This document shows positions 1 to 11,554 of a stretch of DNA of 64,000 nucleotides, one piece after another (the first letter of the stretch is position 1; each line of letters opens with the position of its first letter). This stretch comes from Dipteris shenzhenensis (lineage: Eukaryota > Polypodiophyta > Polypodiopsida > Gleicheniales): the NCBI GenBank assembly GCA_047967505.1, contig CM106540.1; one strand, given 5' to 3'. The position numbers and the translations under genes are program-made. The notes under the pieces are model-generated. The model worked only from the letters and a program-made list of their open reading frames with translations, was not told the origin of the DNA and searched no databases.

Positions 1-664
1 CTCTCATCAAATTTTCTAGCAAGGTTCGGTTCCTTGCTCCCCTACCACTATGTCATTCACTTGTCTTCCTTCCTATCATGTCTCTCACGCAAATAATCAA
101 CCTTTGACATCCTCTAGGACCCGATTGTCCTTTCCGTGCAGTTGTTGTGTGCTGCTCTAGATCCAGACCTTGTCAAAAGTGTGGTCTCCTTCTAGTCTCT
201 CAACCTATCCTCTTGCCATAGCTTGATAGCCTTGCACCAAACCCTCGCCAACTTGATCCCCTTACTCTCCCTCAAACTATCCTCTTTGCCACTCCTTGAC
301 AGCCTTGCCCGAAACCCTCGACAACTTGACTTTCTCACAGTTGCTCCAACTATCCTCTTGCCACAACTTGACAGCTTTGCTAGAAATCCTCAGCCACCTA
401 ACCTCCATCTCCTCGAAAAGCACAATGGGGACCCTACAAACAATCTCTAATAATGGAATTTGATTGCACTTAAAGAAGCTTTTAATCGATGTCAAATTCC
501 TTGTCTAACATGGCCAGAGAAGCCCATGTAATAGTGAGAAAGATTCCTTGAAGGTAATCTTACAACTAAAGTTTCACAATTCTTAGACAATTATTCATTT
601 TCTTTACACCTCCTTCACTCCTTTATGAATAGATGATAACGTACATTTGAACTCATATGCACAT

Positions 665-1000
665 AAAGGCTATGCTTTCTTAAACCAAGCACATATAGAG
701 GTGTACCATGAAATAATTATTGTCAAGCATCCTATAATAGCTGTTATGTTCTTAAAAGTAACATTTTGTGGTACTCAAACCGTGGTTTCTTTACTTATAC
801 TTCCTACTTCATTAAATGTTGCTTAAAAGGCCTAACCATTGGGGTTCCCCTTTGATAGGTGAAATTATCCCTAAAGACTATGCTTTCTTAAACCAAGCAC
901 ATCTAGAAGTGTGCTATAAAATAATTATTATCAAGCATTCTATAATAGTCTTTATGTTTTTAAAAGTGACATTTGGCAGTACTCAAACCATTGTTTCTTC
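665..1000. repeat. Diverged direct repeat, two copies of about 128 bp
   Basis: Copy one runs about 665-792 and copy two about 873-1000. Both contain the same ordered blocks, such as TATGCTTTCTTAAACCAAGC and AATAATTAT, followed by TCAAGCAT and ACTCAAACC. The copies differ by scattered substitutions, so this is an old duplication. No function can be read from it. Confidence 0.75.
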
Positions 1001-2760
1001 AATTGCACTCCTTCTTACGTGGAAATTTTTTGTCTTGAACACCGTTTTAGCAATTTTGGGATGAATTTGATCATCTCTCTCTACCCTCTCTCTCTTCTTA
1101 TTTTGCTCTTTTGCCACCCTATCTCGCACTCTCTTCTTTGCACTTGTTTCCCCTCTCATCCACCCTTCCGCCCCATCCTTGCATGTGTTCTCATGGGTAG
1201 ACAATCTCATTGGTACACAGGTAAGCCTCTAACATAGAGCACCAGACCGCCTTTCGTGATACCCATGCTTAAACTTAAGTCCACCCTCTACAAATCCCCA
1301 GCTCTCACTCGAACCCACACCACCAAAAAAAGTCCTATATCTCGTTTCTATCTCCTTAAAAAAGGACAACATTTTTCTCAGTTATTTAATTAAATCTCTA
1401 TTATAATAACTACTCAATAATATGTTGATTAATTGATTAATTATCACATCATAATTGGGATTAATTAATTATTATATCATGATTAGAATTAATTAATATT
1501 ACTATATAATATTAAATTTCATATTAAAGATTGAATCTGGTTGCAATTTTTCTTTTTTCGAACCAACCAATTTTTTTAAAGGGCTGGTTGGTAGTCATTC
1601 CCAATTATTAAAAGCCCAATATCAAGAAAAAAACATGATGAATAATTAATCAGTAACATTGCAAGGAAATGAATTTATGATGTGTTCAAAAAAAATTTTC
1701 CTCAGTCTAAATTGTCAGGAACATATAAACAAAGTTAATTTGTTTTCTAAACCATCAGGAACATATAAACAAAGTCAATTTGTTGTTTTCTAAATCGTCA
1801 AAAATATATAAATAAAGTTACTTTGTGGTTGTATGCAAGGCAACCGGAAATCAATGAATAAAATCCCACAAGTTAAGTTTTGCACAAAAACAAATCTTCC
1901 AAATAGCCTATAAATGAATCTTCCAAACACCAATAAAGGGAGGCCAAAATGGATCATATTACATTGTAATGTCACCATCAACATTCCCTTGCAAGAAGAG
2001 ATTTTCTTGTGCTTTCTCCCATACCCTAGCAGCTATTCTTATAGGGTGCAATTTTGCCTCTTTTTGTGCTGGCTGTCCAACTCCAAATAATCGTGTCAAC
2101 ATGCTCCCATCACCGTGGATCCTTTTTGTTATAAGTCTCCAAAAACATGTTTGTCATTTCTCTCCAAATTCCATACACATTGCCACGGATCCCACTATGA
2201 AATTGGGGTCTCCTAGCCAAAGTTCAATAGCAAAGTGGCCATAGGCATTCTGCCCATGACCATGCATTATAGCTCCCGTCAATGACACTCATAATTGCAT
2301 TACAGGACCCAATGATTTTGGGATAGGTTGCAGCAGTGGAATGCATGTCTTCTGTTGAACCATCTTATCATGAATGATGCACAAATATTGTTTTGGATTT
2401 AGCTCTAAACATAATATCCAACCATAGTAAACATTTCGACAACTCATTTGTAGCATGCACTGCTTTCCATCAGATATTTTGCACGCTCCTCTCGACTTTT
2501 CGTGCATTCTTATTCCAATTTGATGGATGTGCAAATATTACATTTTGAAAAGGTGCTTGGGTTTTTACACTCACATATACAAAAATGAAATATAAACAAA
2601 TTTTGAAAATCTTAAGCGCTACATTTTGCTCCTTGAAGATCAATGTTTTTATTGATCTAAGAAGTATTGAATACAAATATTTGCAAGGCAAAACAATCCA
2701 AGCTTCCAAAAAATATTTTTTTGAGAGCTATAAAGGACGGGATTCAGAGGGGGGACGCGG

Positions 2761-2762
<2 letters not shown>

Positions 2763-2815
<53 letters not shown>
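2763..2815. repeat. (GA)n microsatellite
   Basis: An uninterrupted GA dinucleotide run of about 53 bp. Open reading frames through it translate only to alternating Arg-Glu or Ser-Leu and are artefacts. Confidence 0.95.
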
Positions 2816-2817
<2 letters not shown>

Positions 2818-3793
2818 GTTATTAGTTAAAGAAAAACAAATTCGACGAAGATACTTGCTGAAAGTAATACTATAGAAGAGTTCCATTCCTCGCATGATTG
2901 AACTAAAGATCGAGATCTCTTTACCCATAAAGACCGAGAGGTACTATCCAATTTCATTTCCAACATGTTGTTTTGGTCATACACTCAAGGCTCCGCAATG
3001 CCAACAAAGGCATGTTTGAACTTAGGTTTGATCTTGGGTCATTTAGAAAGTGTTGGTAAGTTAGCCATAGATTAAAACAATTAACCATTAAAAGTGTTTC
3101 CCCTTGAATTAAAGTTTTTGAATTTTAACTTCTATATTGAGATTTCTCCATGGGGCACTCCCATCCTATAAGAGCTGGGAGTGGAGAGGGCCAGGACTAG
3201 CCCCAAAAGAAGGTGAAGAAAAGTTTAGCAGGCCCTCAAGCAACAAAAAAAGGGAATGAAAGCAAGTCTAAATAGGGGATTAAGCACCTAGCCTGTTTAA
3301 AAGAAACCAGATACCAACAAACGTGGGTAAAGGAAAATAATCAACGCGGGAGGCATAAAGGGAAATTGGACTGAACACTGCCCAGCCAGCTCATGAAGGA
3401 CAGAGTGACAATAAAGAGGCATTCTTTACCTTGGAATCTGAAGGCTTATAATATGTCCCCATTGTTCTGTCAAGGTATCTTCATGCCATACAAGCCCCCT
3501 GTTAAACCCAACATGATTTCTAACAAGGGTGGGAGAGTTCAATTGGCGTCAAGCCAGAGACACATCTACAGTCTTCAAAATGAAGGCACATGGCATGCCT
3601 TCACCATAGCTTGCCCAAATCACCAAGCACAGCTGACCCATGGTAACGATCAAAATCCTGATCTCTAACTTTAAAATCAATTGACTGCATCACATGGTTT
3701 CATAATTTATGTACCTCCAGCCACTCAAGCCAGGAAACCGAAGTCTTCTCACAGTTTAGATAGGCTCACTTGAAATCACTGCAAGCCTCGTTT

Positions 3794-6700
3794 CTACTCT
3801 TCCATTGCCTCCCCTTCCAAAACTGTTACTTGTTCTCGTAGTGGGATCACCTTAGTTGAAAGCACAGCTGCAAGGACACAAAACCAGGCCAATTCAGTAC
3901 CTCGGCCTAAGCACATTAAACTTGTGATGTTATACATCAATGACTAACATGTGATTATGTTTTCAACCTAACCTATGTCAATTAATTTTCTGAAATAGTA
4001 AACTGAAAACCAATTATTATTTCAGTGCTCCCCATATGTCGCAAATAATCTGGCAGATCTTGCAACGTGGTCACAGAAAATTTAAGTTGATCACATACAA
4101 ACAGATGAGTTTCCCTTTTAACTTTGACCTATGTCCTTCCTTATCAAACTCTGCTCAACAAGGAGGCAGCATGCACCTGTGTGTCCCTTAGCAAACTTGT
4201 AACCTTTCTTACTGACATAGCTGCGAGGATTGGGCTGCTTGTAGTTTCTCAGAAATTCCAGCCCTCCCTGCCATCAGGGGACGAAAGAAGCAAATTGATG
4301 CTGTTAGCTGACTGAAATTCATCCAATGCTTGGTGAATTAAAACCGATTTGTCCTCTATAGTACAAACACACGCTCCACAACAATATTTTTTTTCCAAAA
4401 CAAAGCAAATAGCAAAAATCATTGAGACTCACTTTTGTGATAATGCATAAATCCACATTGCTTCCACTGCCTAAATCATTGAAAATGCCAGAACAGATGG
4501 CTGCTGCAACCAGATCCATTCCTTCTTCTCTCTGTATCATAAAGAAAAAAGGACTCCCTTAAACAAACTTCAAATAAACCAACATTCTGGACTGACAAAC
4601 TTTCTCTTAACATTTATGCAGAGCAGTACTTGTTTGATCCAATCTTAGAAATTATTATTTTCCTTGAAAAGCAAACGAAAACAGTAATATGAGAGAGAAA
4701 AGTGGAGGAGAGAGAAAAAGTGAAACACGGAAAGGACTTTAGACGAGGCATGAAAAAAAGCCAAAACTAAAAGAGACAAATAACTTTAAAAAGTAAAGCT
4801 ATGCTTATGTTCTCATAAGTACTCAAAAATAAGTACCATCTGGGTGTTGAGGGATTTCAAACCACCGAAGTGAGTTTTTGTATCGCTTAAGTTCAGAACA
4901 CATTACTTACTCTTAGAGGTTCGGCAGAGAATAGAAAAAAGAGAGAATCCAAAGTGTTCGATTCTGTAAGACAAAAAAAGGCTACATCATGTTGAAACCC
5001 ATAAGGAAGAGCCGCCTACGTGCTTCTCCCATGATACATAAGAAACAAAGACAAAAACTGCCATCAGTCCGTATCTATACATGTATATAGCTGACACGAC
5101 CACGATCACTCCTAGGAGTCCAGATCTGTACACAAGCACAAACAACCGATCATAGAACCACAAAGAGAGGCGCATGCAGGCAAGCTCACTGCCCAACTGT
5201 GATGGTCACGGGTCCAAAACCCGTAGAATCCGAGCATCCCCCGAGCCACAGGCTGGGCTGCAAGCCAAAAAAAAAAAAAAACAACCAGTCCACAAGCATC
5301 TTGGCATCCCATACCACCAGGAGGTGCCCATAGGGCCTCAGCGCTGGGTAGAAAGCAGGCACGCATCCACAACACTGTCCAGGATCCAGACCAGCAAGGG
5401 AGAGCTAGACCTTCTCTGACTTGCATGACTGAAACTGAACCCCTGGGCTCCTCTATATAGGCTCGAGCCCAGTGCTGCTAAAAATAGCAGGAACCCTAAC
5501 TAGTCCATTGCCCTAGCAACCCAACCTGAGAACTAATAGCTTATAGCTCTTTTAGATATTTGGCCACTTAGGCAATAATCATTGTGTGAGCCCGCTGCCC
5601 CCCTCAGCCTTTTCTTCCTCCTTGCAGCCCCCCCTGCCTCCCTCCTACCATCTCCTCCCACCCTCTCCTCCGCCTCTCCTCCCCCATCTTCGCTCCGCCT
5701 TTGCTCCCCTCCGTCCGAGCCTCCTCCTCTGCCACCTTCGTTGCCCCCGCCTCCGCCTATGCTGCCCCATCCGCCATCTGCGCCTCCTCCGCCGCCTTCG
5801 CTGCCCCCATCTCCGCCTCTGCTGCCCCCTAGGCCATCGCTACTCCTCCCGCCCCCCCCTCTGCCCACTCCGCTGCCCCCGCTGCTATCTTCGCCCTCGC
5901 CTCCCCCCGTCTCTTCCCCTTCTCTCCACCTCCTCCTCCCCGTCTTCTCCGCCCCCCCTGGCCTCATCTCCTCCTCCTCTCCGACTCATCCCACCCCCCT
6001 CCTCGCCTCCTTCCTTCCGGTTCTCCTCCTTCTTCCTTTGCAGCGGGAGCATCTGTGCTTGTTCGAAGGAGGAAAATCTTGCTGGTGACCTTTGGTCTGG
6101 CCAAAGGGGCTCTATGGCAGCACCCTCGAATCCCACAGCCATTAAGGTGCTGCTTTCTCCAACCGACAAGCAACAGATACAACAAGCATAGCGCAACCTA
6201 GGGAACCTCAGTGTTTCATCATGCACTTATGGCTATCATATACAATCCATACTTGATGCACATCAGTGGTTGGATCCACGACGACAGATCAGTCCCTACA
6301 TCAACATTCGGCACCTCGTATGTCTCAAGGACATCATATGCACTTATGGTTATCGTATACAATCCATACTTGATGCACATCAGTGGTTGGATCCACGACT
6401 ACAGATCAGTCCCTACATCAGCATTCGGCACCTCATATGCCTCAGGGACATCATATACATTTTTAGTGATATTACAAGCTTCTAGGCCTTTATACTGTCA
6501 GCTCCTTCTCGACAAGCCTATGACAGATGCTACATCCCATGCTGACATCAGATGACCTTCGGCTCATGACAGTTGAGCATACAAGTTTGACAGGTTGCCA
6601 TACCTTGTCAGTTTTACGGGCCTCTTCTTCAACAGAGCAACGTATCACACATGCACCTTCGGCCCCAGGTTTTCAGCCCCTGGATCACTCTGTTCACATC

Positions 6701-9700
6701 GACTATGCGGTCTTCTTCAACTCCGCATCATTTGACAGAGATTATAGTTCTACTGCAGCATACCTCACACATTGCTATCAGTATATCACAACCCTCATAT
6801 GTCACAACCTACCAGATTGTTTCTCCACAGCTACATCGACTAGCTTCACATCCGAATGCCTCTTCTTTAGAGCAGCTGCACAGTCCACGACGACTCATGA
6901 CATGTTCAGCTTTGACATGTTCAACACGCAGCCATACATGCAGACCTTCACGCAGTCATCTATATCGAACAGTCTTTGATCCAGGAGGACTTGACTTTCT
7001 GCATATTTCCTTCCTCTTCCCTTCGGCCTATTTTCTGGGTTTCGTTCCCAAAGGCGAAGGATGACCCACAACTTAAGAGGGGGAAATCCACGATATGTAC
7101 AGGATCATAAGTTGTACTCATTGTACATACTTCTACTACGTAGTCACTGTGCTCACATATGCACATACTACTCTGATTTCTTTTCAGTTTTCTTTTCAGT
7201 TTTGGATGCTATCATATGCATCAAACAAAATCCACAAACAAGTCTTGTATATGCACCCTCTACTTACCCAATGCAATTTAAGAGGGGGTGTTAAAGATAG
7301 TGTAAATTGCACTATCCACATAGGGCATAGGGACATGCCCTCATGAAAACCTGCTAAAAACTATTGTATGTACAAAAATAATGAAGAGACAATGAATATA
7401 GGGCTCATTACTTAACTGACTACTGAACCAAATCATGGCAATTCTCGGACAGGGGTCTTCAAGGGATGCCAAGGGCATCTGCAGCCCATGGCATGACTTC
7501 CTTACATGGAGTGCTACAGCCCTGCAGCCCACAGCAGGAGTTCAGCCCCCAGCACAATCAGCACGTCAGAGCATGGGAAGGATGACGTCAGCCTAAGGCA
7601 GCTGACGTCAGTGGAATAGGACACCAAACAACTTGCTGAAATGCGCATAGAAAACAAGGAAAAGGGGACGTGTGTGCTTCCTTTTTGGGTGAAGGGAGCC
7701 AGGATTCAGATCTCTGCCCGCACCCCTAACTTACATTCTAGTTATGTTGGAGTGAAACAAGTCCATGCTGGTGGTCTCTAAAGGGTAAAAGAAAGTTCTG
7801 AAGAAACAGGAACAGATGCGCGCATGACTAACAATGGGGCTTCTAAAAGGGCTTAATGTAAAACGTGCACAAACATCTATTCTCTATATTTGCATGATTT
7901 ACTCATAGCCTGACCCTGTCAAGATTTCTTTAGGAACTCCTACTGGCAAGTGTAAAACTCATCCAAGCCTACAAACACCATCAACTATTGTAGACTTACT
8001 GTCAAGTCCTCTTTGTATCTTGATTCAAATACCGCCATGGCCGCTAAAGAGCCAGAACCCATAGTTGCAAAAGGTAAAGTGTCTGTGGATCCATGAGGGT
8101 AGACCTGCAGCAAAAGACATACAACAAGGCCCAAATGTCTTCAAACTGCTTTAGCAGCAGGCTGCATACCTTCCATCAAGATCCATAGGAGACGGATAAG
8201 CCCATAATGCAGAAACAGAAGGCCAAGCAGAACATAATAGCATGTGCAGAAAGTCCATTGAACTTACAGCATGCAAATGAGGCCCTGTTATGTCATACCC
8301 ACCAAGAACCAATGCAGCACTGACATGACCTTGATAGCTGAATGCCAATGAGAAATCATCTCAGTCCCACTCTCAAGAGCTAAGTTAAGGTACATTAGGG
8401 AAATTTTACCTTTCCAACCTCATTCATCAAAAACACCTTGATAAATCTTATAGCGATAGGAAACAAAATTCCAAATTCCAAATAATAACTTCTATAATAC
8501 CCGAAAAGGTGAGATTTCAATAGACTAAGGGCTGTCACAACTCGTGAGTCCCGTCCAGTTGCATATCGATGTAGCGCTAGTTGAGAGTTCACCATATCTG
8601 CCCAACAAGGCAAAAAGATTGAACCCTCATAATAGAACTAAACCATCAGACCCAACTGAACAAGGAGAGACACCCAAAAAATGCCTTCAGTATACCTGTA
8701 ACATTCTCTGTATCGGCTGCTGTCCCTGCTCCACAGCAAAAAATGTTTGGTGCTAATTTATGTATTTTCTCACAATTCTTATCAGCAACAATGCTGCCTT
8801 CTGTTGCTCGAGTATCTGCTCCCAAAATAACACCATCCTTTGCATGCAACAAAAAAGACCCTGCATTAGTTTATTTGGAAAGAAAATCCAAGATCAGATT
8901 CTGAAGACTATGAAAATCGTAGTATACAATCAGGTACACAGCAACATAGACTTGATCCTAAGAAGGTAAGAATCTAAGGCAAAAGACGTGCCCAAGTCAT
9001 AGACAAATAATGAGAACTTGTTGGAATTACAATAATCTGCAAGAATTTCATCACATTTCCTGCACTTGATGGATGTTTCTGTGCCATAGCAACACAAAGT
9101 TTCAGACCCAGTAACAATTCACTTGCTAAGCTGGCCACAAATATTATGGATCTTCCACAATTATTCAATTAGAAGAAACAGAACTGAGTCTAGGGCAGCT
9201 CTAACTGAGACAGGACTCAACTAGAACAGCATAGTCCCTAATTTAGCCTACACTACAGCATAGTTACGCTGAAACGCCAAAACGGCGCAACAAAGGCCTG
9301 AAACGGTGTTTCCCCCGTGCCAAACCCCCCGAAACGTGAAATGGCCCCGAAACGCGAAACGCAGACTGAAACGGCGATCCGAAATGCCGTTTCAGACCCA
9401 CAACGTGCCGTTTCTGGTGCCATTTCGGGCATGACCTAAAAACAGGGCAAAACATAAAAAACGCCGCGCGCCTCATCGCGTTTTTCTGCTCTTCTGCATG
9501 CTGCTCTCCCCCACGATTTCTTGGCCTTCTGCTCTTTTGCATGCTGCTCTCCCCCACGATTTCTTGGCCCGCCTGGTTCTCTCCCGAGTCCAAAGTCCCA
9601 GCCCTACGAATGATGATGAGGAGGAGGAGGAGGCAGAGGTTGAGTCTCAGGATGAGGATGAGCTTATTATTTGATCATATATGATATCATCCTCGATGTA

Positions 9701-11453
9701 GCCTTTTTTGGATTTCAGCTTTCTTTTTGTTACTATGACATTTGGGCTTTGAAAGCTGAATTACCATTATGAATCATGATTGGTTTCTTAAATATCATGA
9801 ATCATGAATCATTTTTCCATTTTGTAACTTGTTATAGGATTTATAAATTACCCCACCTTGCGTAATTGAAATTTGCATTGTGTGATTGGTTGAACAATGA
9901 AGCTTGAATCTTCAAAGTTCAAAGTTACAATCAATATTAATGGTACTAGGTAGAGCTATAGCTTATTGTGCACTTTTTTTGAAGGTAGAGCACTCTAAAT
10001 GTGTGTATGCATTACTCTAAACCCCCTTTTGTAAACCCCCTGGATGACGTGGCGTTTTCCCGTTTCACCCCCTCTCAAAAATCCCGAAACGTTTCCGTTT
10101 CCCGTTTCCATTTCCCCGTTTCCCATAACTCTACACTACAGGGCCCTTTGCCCAATAATCAGGAACTGCTGGAATTAACAGCAAAGGACAACGAACAAAG
10201 GAAATGCTGAGGTCGAAACTAAAAAACACTCTTAGTCGAAGAAGGAAGGTGTGGTCTGCGCTCCACAGATCCATGACAAATGAAATACCTTCACCTGCAA
10301 TCCGTATATGAACAAGTTATGAAAGGGAGGAGGAGGAGGAGGGAGGAGGAGGAGGAAGAAGGAGGAGGGAGGAGGAGAGGGAGAGGTGGGTTGTAAGGTT
10401 GAAGGAGAGGGGAGGAGTTTTGTTGGAGCAGGTAAGTACAGCTAATAGGCAAATTCTCCAACCATTCCTAAAATACCACTGTCCTTCTCATTCCATCTGC
10501 ATGTTCCTTCATTCCTTGGACCATTTAACCTTTAGCCCGCCGTAGTTCCAGTTAATCCCTAACACATTGGTTGACAATATGCTGATCCCAAATTGTGAAG
10601 GCAGCTTAACCTTACACCCATACAATACCTCAAAAGGTGATATGCCAATAGAGGCATGCTTTCTGGAAGTGTAGCAAAACTCAGCAAGGCACAACCATCT
10701 GAGAGAAAAGTTTCTTCCAAAAACTGCTCGTGAACTAGCATCCCTATTACTAACGACTTCCTGATGAAATTGAAAATATATTCAATGAATTGTGATGAAA
10801 CTGGGGAAGCCGTATAAGTGGTCTTTGTGGCGATCAAATGAGCTATTTTAGTCCACAAAGATATCATCCAATCTTTTCTTTGTAGGAGGCAACGCGTTTG
10901 ACAGGGTACATATTCGTTGACATGTTGCAAAACATAATTCCATAACCCTTGCCTAATTCTTCACCTTTTCATAAGTGTTGTTAAGCCCAATATGCCCAGC
11001 CAAATGTAAACTCTGCGTTCCTCAAATCAACTTCTTGAATGATGTGTGAGGAACATGATACATTCTACGTTGACAACACAGCGGAAATTCTTGGAAACAA
11101 ACAGACGTTTCAGAATGTTCCTGACTAAATCAGCTACAATATCTGTTTACACATTTTATATTCAATATCAAAGCCACAACATTGTATAAATTCCAACCAT
11201 CTTTCTGGGACTGTCTGATAATACCTCGCTGTGATCTTGCATATCAATATCTAGCCATGTTCCGTTCGACACAAATCTCAAAGTCGAGGTAAATTGCAAA
11301 ATTGAATACCGTGTAGACGAGACCGACGATAGTAGTGCCGGTTTTCAGGAACTTGGGGGGATGAACGCCCTTATTCTCAAGCAAGGCATTGCGGTGACAT
11401 AGATCGAAGCTGAAGCCACCTTTAGGGGGCAAATCGATGGCGGCTTTAGCCAT
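3794..11453 (-). CDS. PBB1: 20S proteasome subunit beta type-7 (beta2), eight exons
   Basis: Encodes the beta2 catalytic subunit of the 20S proteasome core, which carries the trypsin-like activity, in cytosol and nucleus. Coding exons on the minus strand are 11310-11453, 8696-8837, 8501-8597, 8268-8337, 8000-8104, 4433-4531, 4177-4267 and 3794-3867. All introns have GT/AG ends and the phases join without a break, giving 273 aa, the family's usual length. The propeptide ends at Gly39; the mature N-terminus is Thr40 (motif TTIVG), with Asp56 and Lys72 as the other expected active-site residues. Family motifs visible include [36 protein letters not shown] and [13 protein letters not shown], and the C-terminal tail ends EAMEE. 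The ATG at 11451-11453 is the only in-frame ATG before the conserved region; upstream in-frame codons open with TTG. Introns 1 (2472 bp) and 5 (3468 bp) are filled with transposable elements. No lesion was seen, so the gene is probably functional. The symbol follows the plant PBB family name. Confidence 0.96.
4970..5540. other. Possible LTR-like block inside intron 5
   Basis: Lies in the 3.5 kb fifth intron of the proteasome gene. On the minus strand it has a TATA-like CCTATATAGAGG near 5445-5460, then GC-rich sequence with a poly-T run (poly-A on the plus strand, 5269-5282). The layout resembles a promoter-bearing LTR, but no second copy or terminal dinucleotide pair was found. It could equally be unrelated repeat DNA. 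Confidence 0.25.
5590..6050. repeat. CT-rich low-complexity tract in intron 5
   Basis: Nearly 450 bp of pyrimidine-rich, CCTCC-type sequence with interspersed CCGCC. Long open frames on both strands here (Pro/Ser/Leu-rich on plus, Gly/Glu/Arg-rich on minus) come from base composition and are not proteins. Confidence 0.8.
6225..6456 (+). repeat. Tandem duplication, two 116-bp units
   Basis: Two adjacent copies start at 6225 and 6341 with the block CACTTATGG; both contain AATCCATACTTGATGCACAT and a GATCAGTCCCTACATCA block. The copies differ by a handful of bases. The unit sits in the retroelement remnant within intron 5 of the proteasome gene. Confidence 0.85.
7583..7610. promoter_or_regulatory. 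Paired TGACGTCA palindromes (bZIP-type sites)
   Basis: Two perfect TGACGTCA octamers lie at 7583-7590 and 7603-7610, exactly 20 bp apart start to start, with inverted flanks (CAGC on the right of the first and on the left of the second). TGACG pairs are known binding sites for plant TGA-type bZIP factors. They lie in the candidate LTR inside intron 5. Function is inference. Confidence 0.45.
9259..10130. mobile_element. DNA transposon with GAAACG subterminal repeats in intron 1
   Basis: An 872-bp block is flanked by the same 11 bp, CTACACTACAG, at 9248-9258 and 10131-10141, consistent with a target-site duplication. The two ends are imperfect inverted repeats starting near AGTTACG on the left and, read inward on the minus strand, AGTTATGGG on the right. 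Many GAAACG motifs follow inward from each end in opposite orientation, typical of subterminal repeats bound by a transposase. At about 9605-9676 an open frame ends in an acidic Asp/Glu-rich tail and a stop, possibly the last piece of a transposase. The duplication length suggests a hAT- or Mutator-like superfamily, but I cannot decide. Confidence 0.6.
10315..10435 (-). mobile_element. Fragment of the ~1 kb gypsy LTR family in intron 1
   Basis: The GGAGGA-rich tract followed by GGGAGAGG, GGGTTG, AAGGTTG and GGAGAGGGGAGGAG matches in order the minus-oriented LTR at 34300-34430. It is the pyrimidine-rich part of that LTR seen on the opposite strand. It lies next to the integrase fragment at 10509-11075 in the same orientation, so both may come from one deleted element. 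Confidence 0.5.
10509..11075 (-). pseudogene. Ty3/gypsy integrase fragment
   Basis: Broken minus-strand reading matches the gypsy integrase in order: an H2C2-like segment with [16 protein letters not shown] near 11000, a core segment with [16 protein letters not shown] near 10800-10850, and the later [20 protein letters not shown] motif near 10620-10690. Frameshifts and stops separate the pieces and parts of the catalytic core are missing. It sits in intron 1 of the proteasome gene, in the same orientation as that gene, and is inactive. Confidence 0.8.
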
Positions 11454-11545
11454 GGGGGATGGAGTGGTGGCGTTGCAAGCTGTAGGTGGTAGCCGCGATA
11501 ATGTTGAAGCTCTCGCTGGAGTGAACGCCAAGGACTCTTTCTTCT

Positions 11546-11554
11546 CTTATATAG
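11546..11554 (-). promoter_or_regulatory. TATA box of the proteasome beta2 gene
   Basis: The minus strand reads CTATATAAG here, 93 bp upstream of the ATG at 11453. A start of transcription 25-35 bp downstream would fall near 11515-11525 and give a 5' leader of roughly 65 nt. This also supports the 11453 start, because the TTG-led extension beginning at 11531 would lie at or upstream of the transcription start. Confidence 0.65.

Larger units (their letters stand above)
1..3793. other. Left intergenic region, no gene supported
   Basis: No open reading frame here resembles a known protein, and the short ones are low-complexity or overlap each other. The stretch carries a diverged direct repeat at 665-1000 and a GA microsatellite at 2763-2815, listed separately. 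Around 1960-2530 the minus strand has broken coding-like stretches that could be an old transposase, but I could not match them to a family. Positions 1380-1520 are very AT-rich. Confidence 0.5.
6190..7990 (+). mobile_element. Retroelement remnant in intron 5, with candidate LTR start at 7289
   Basis: At 7275-7290 a purine tract (AAGAGGGGG) is followed directly by TGTTAAAG, the arrangement expected for a polypurine tract and the first bases of a 3' LTR on the plus strand. The candidate LTR would run from 7289 to at most about 7990, near the exon 5 splice donor. Upstream sequence (6190-7288) has no recognisable polymerase domains. No partner LTR was found, so this is a truncated insertion at best. 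It contains the paired palindromes at 7583-7610. Confidence 0.4.

Noticed and set aside
5582-6191. Long open frames on both strands (up to about 200 codons)
   Set aside because: They run through a CT-rich tract inside intron 5 of the proteasome gene and encode only Pro/Ser/Leu or Gly/Glu/Arg repeats.
11310-11531. Longer N-terminus for the proteasome subunit starting at 11531
   Set aside because: The codon there is TTG, it lies about 15 bp from the TATA box, and family members begin close to the ATG at 11453.
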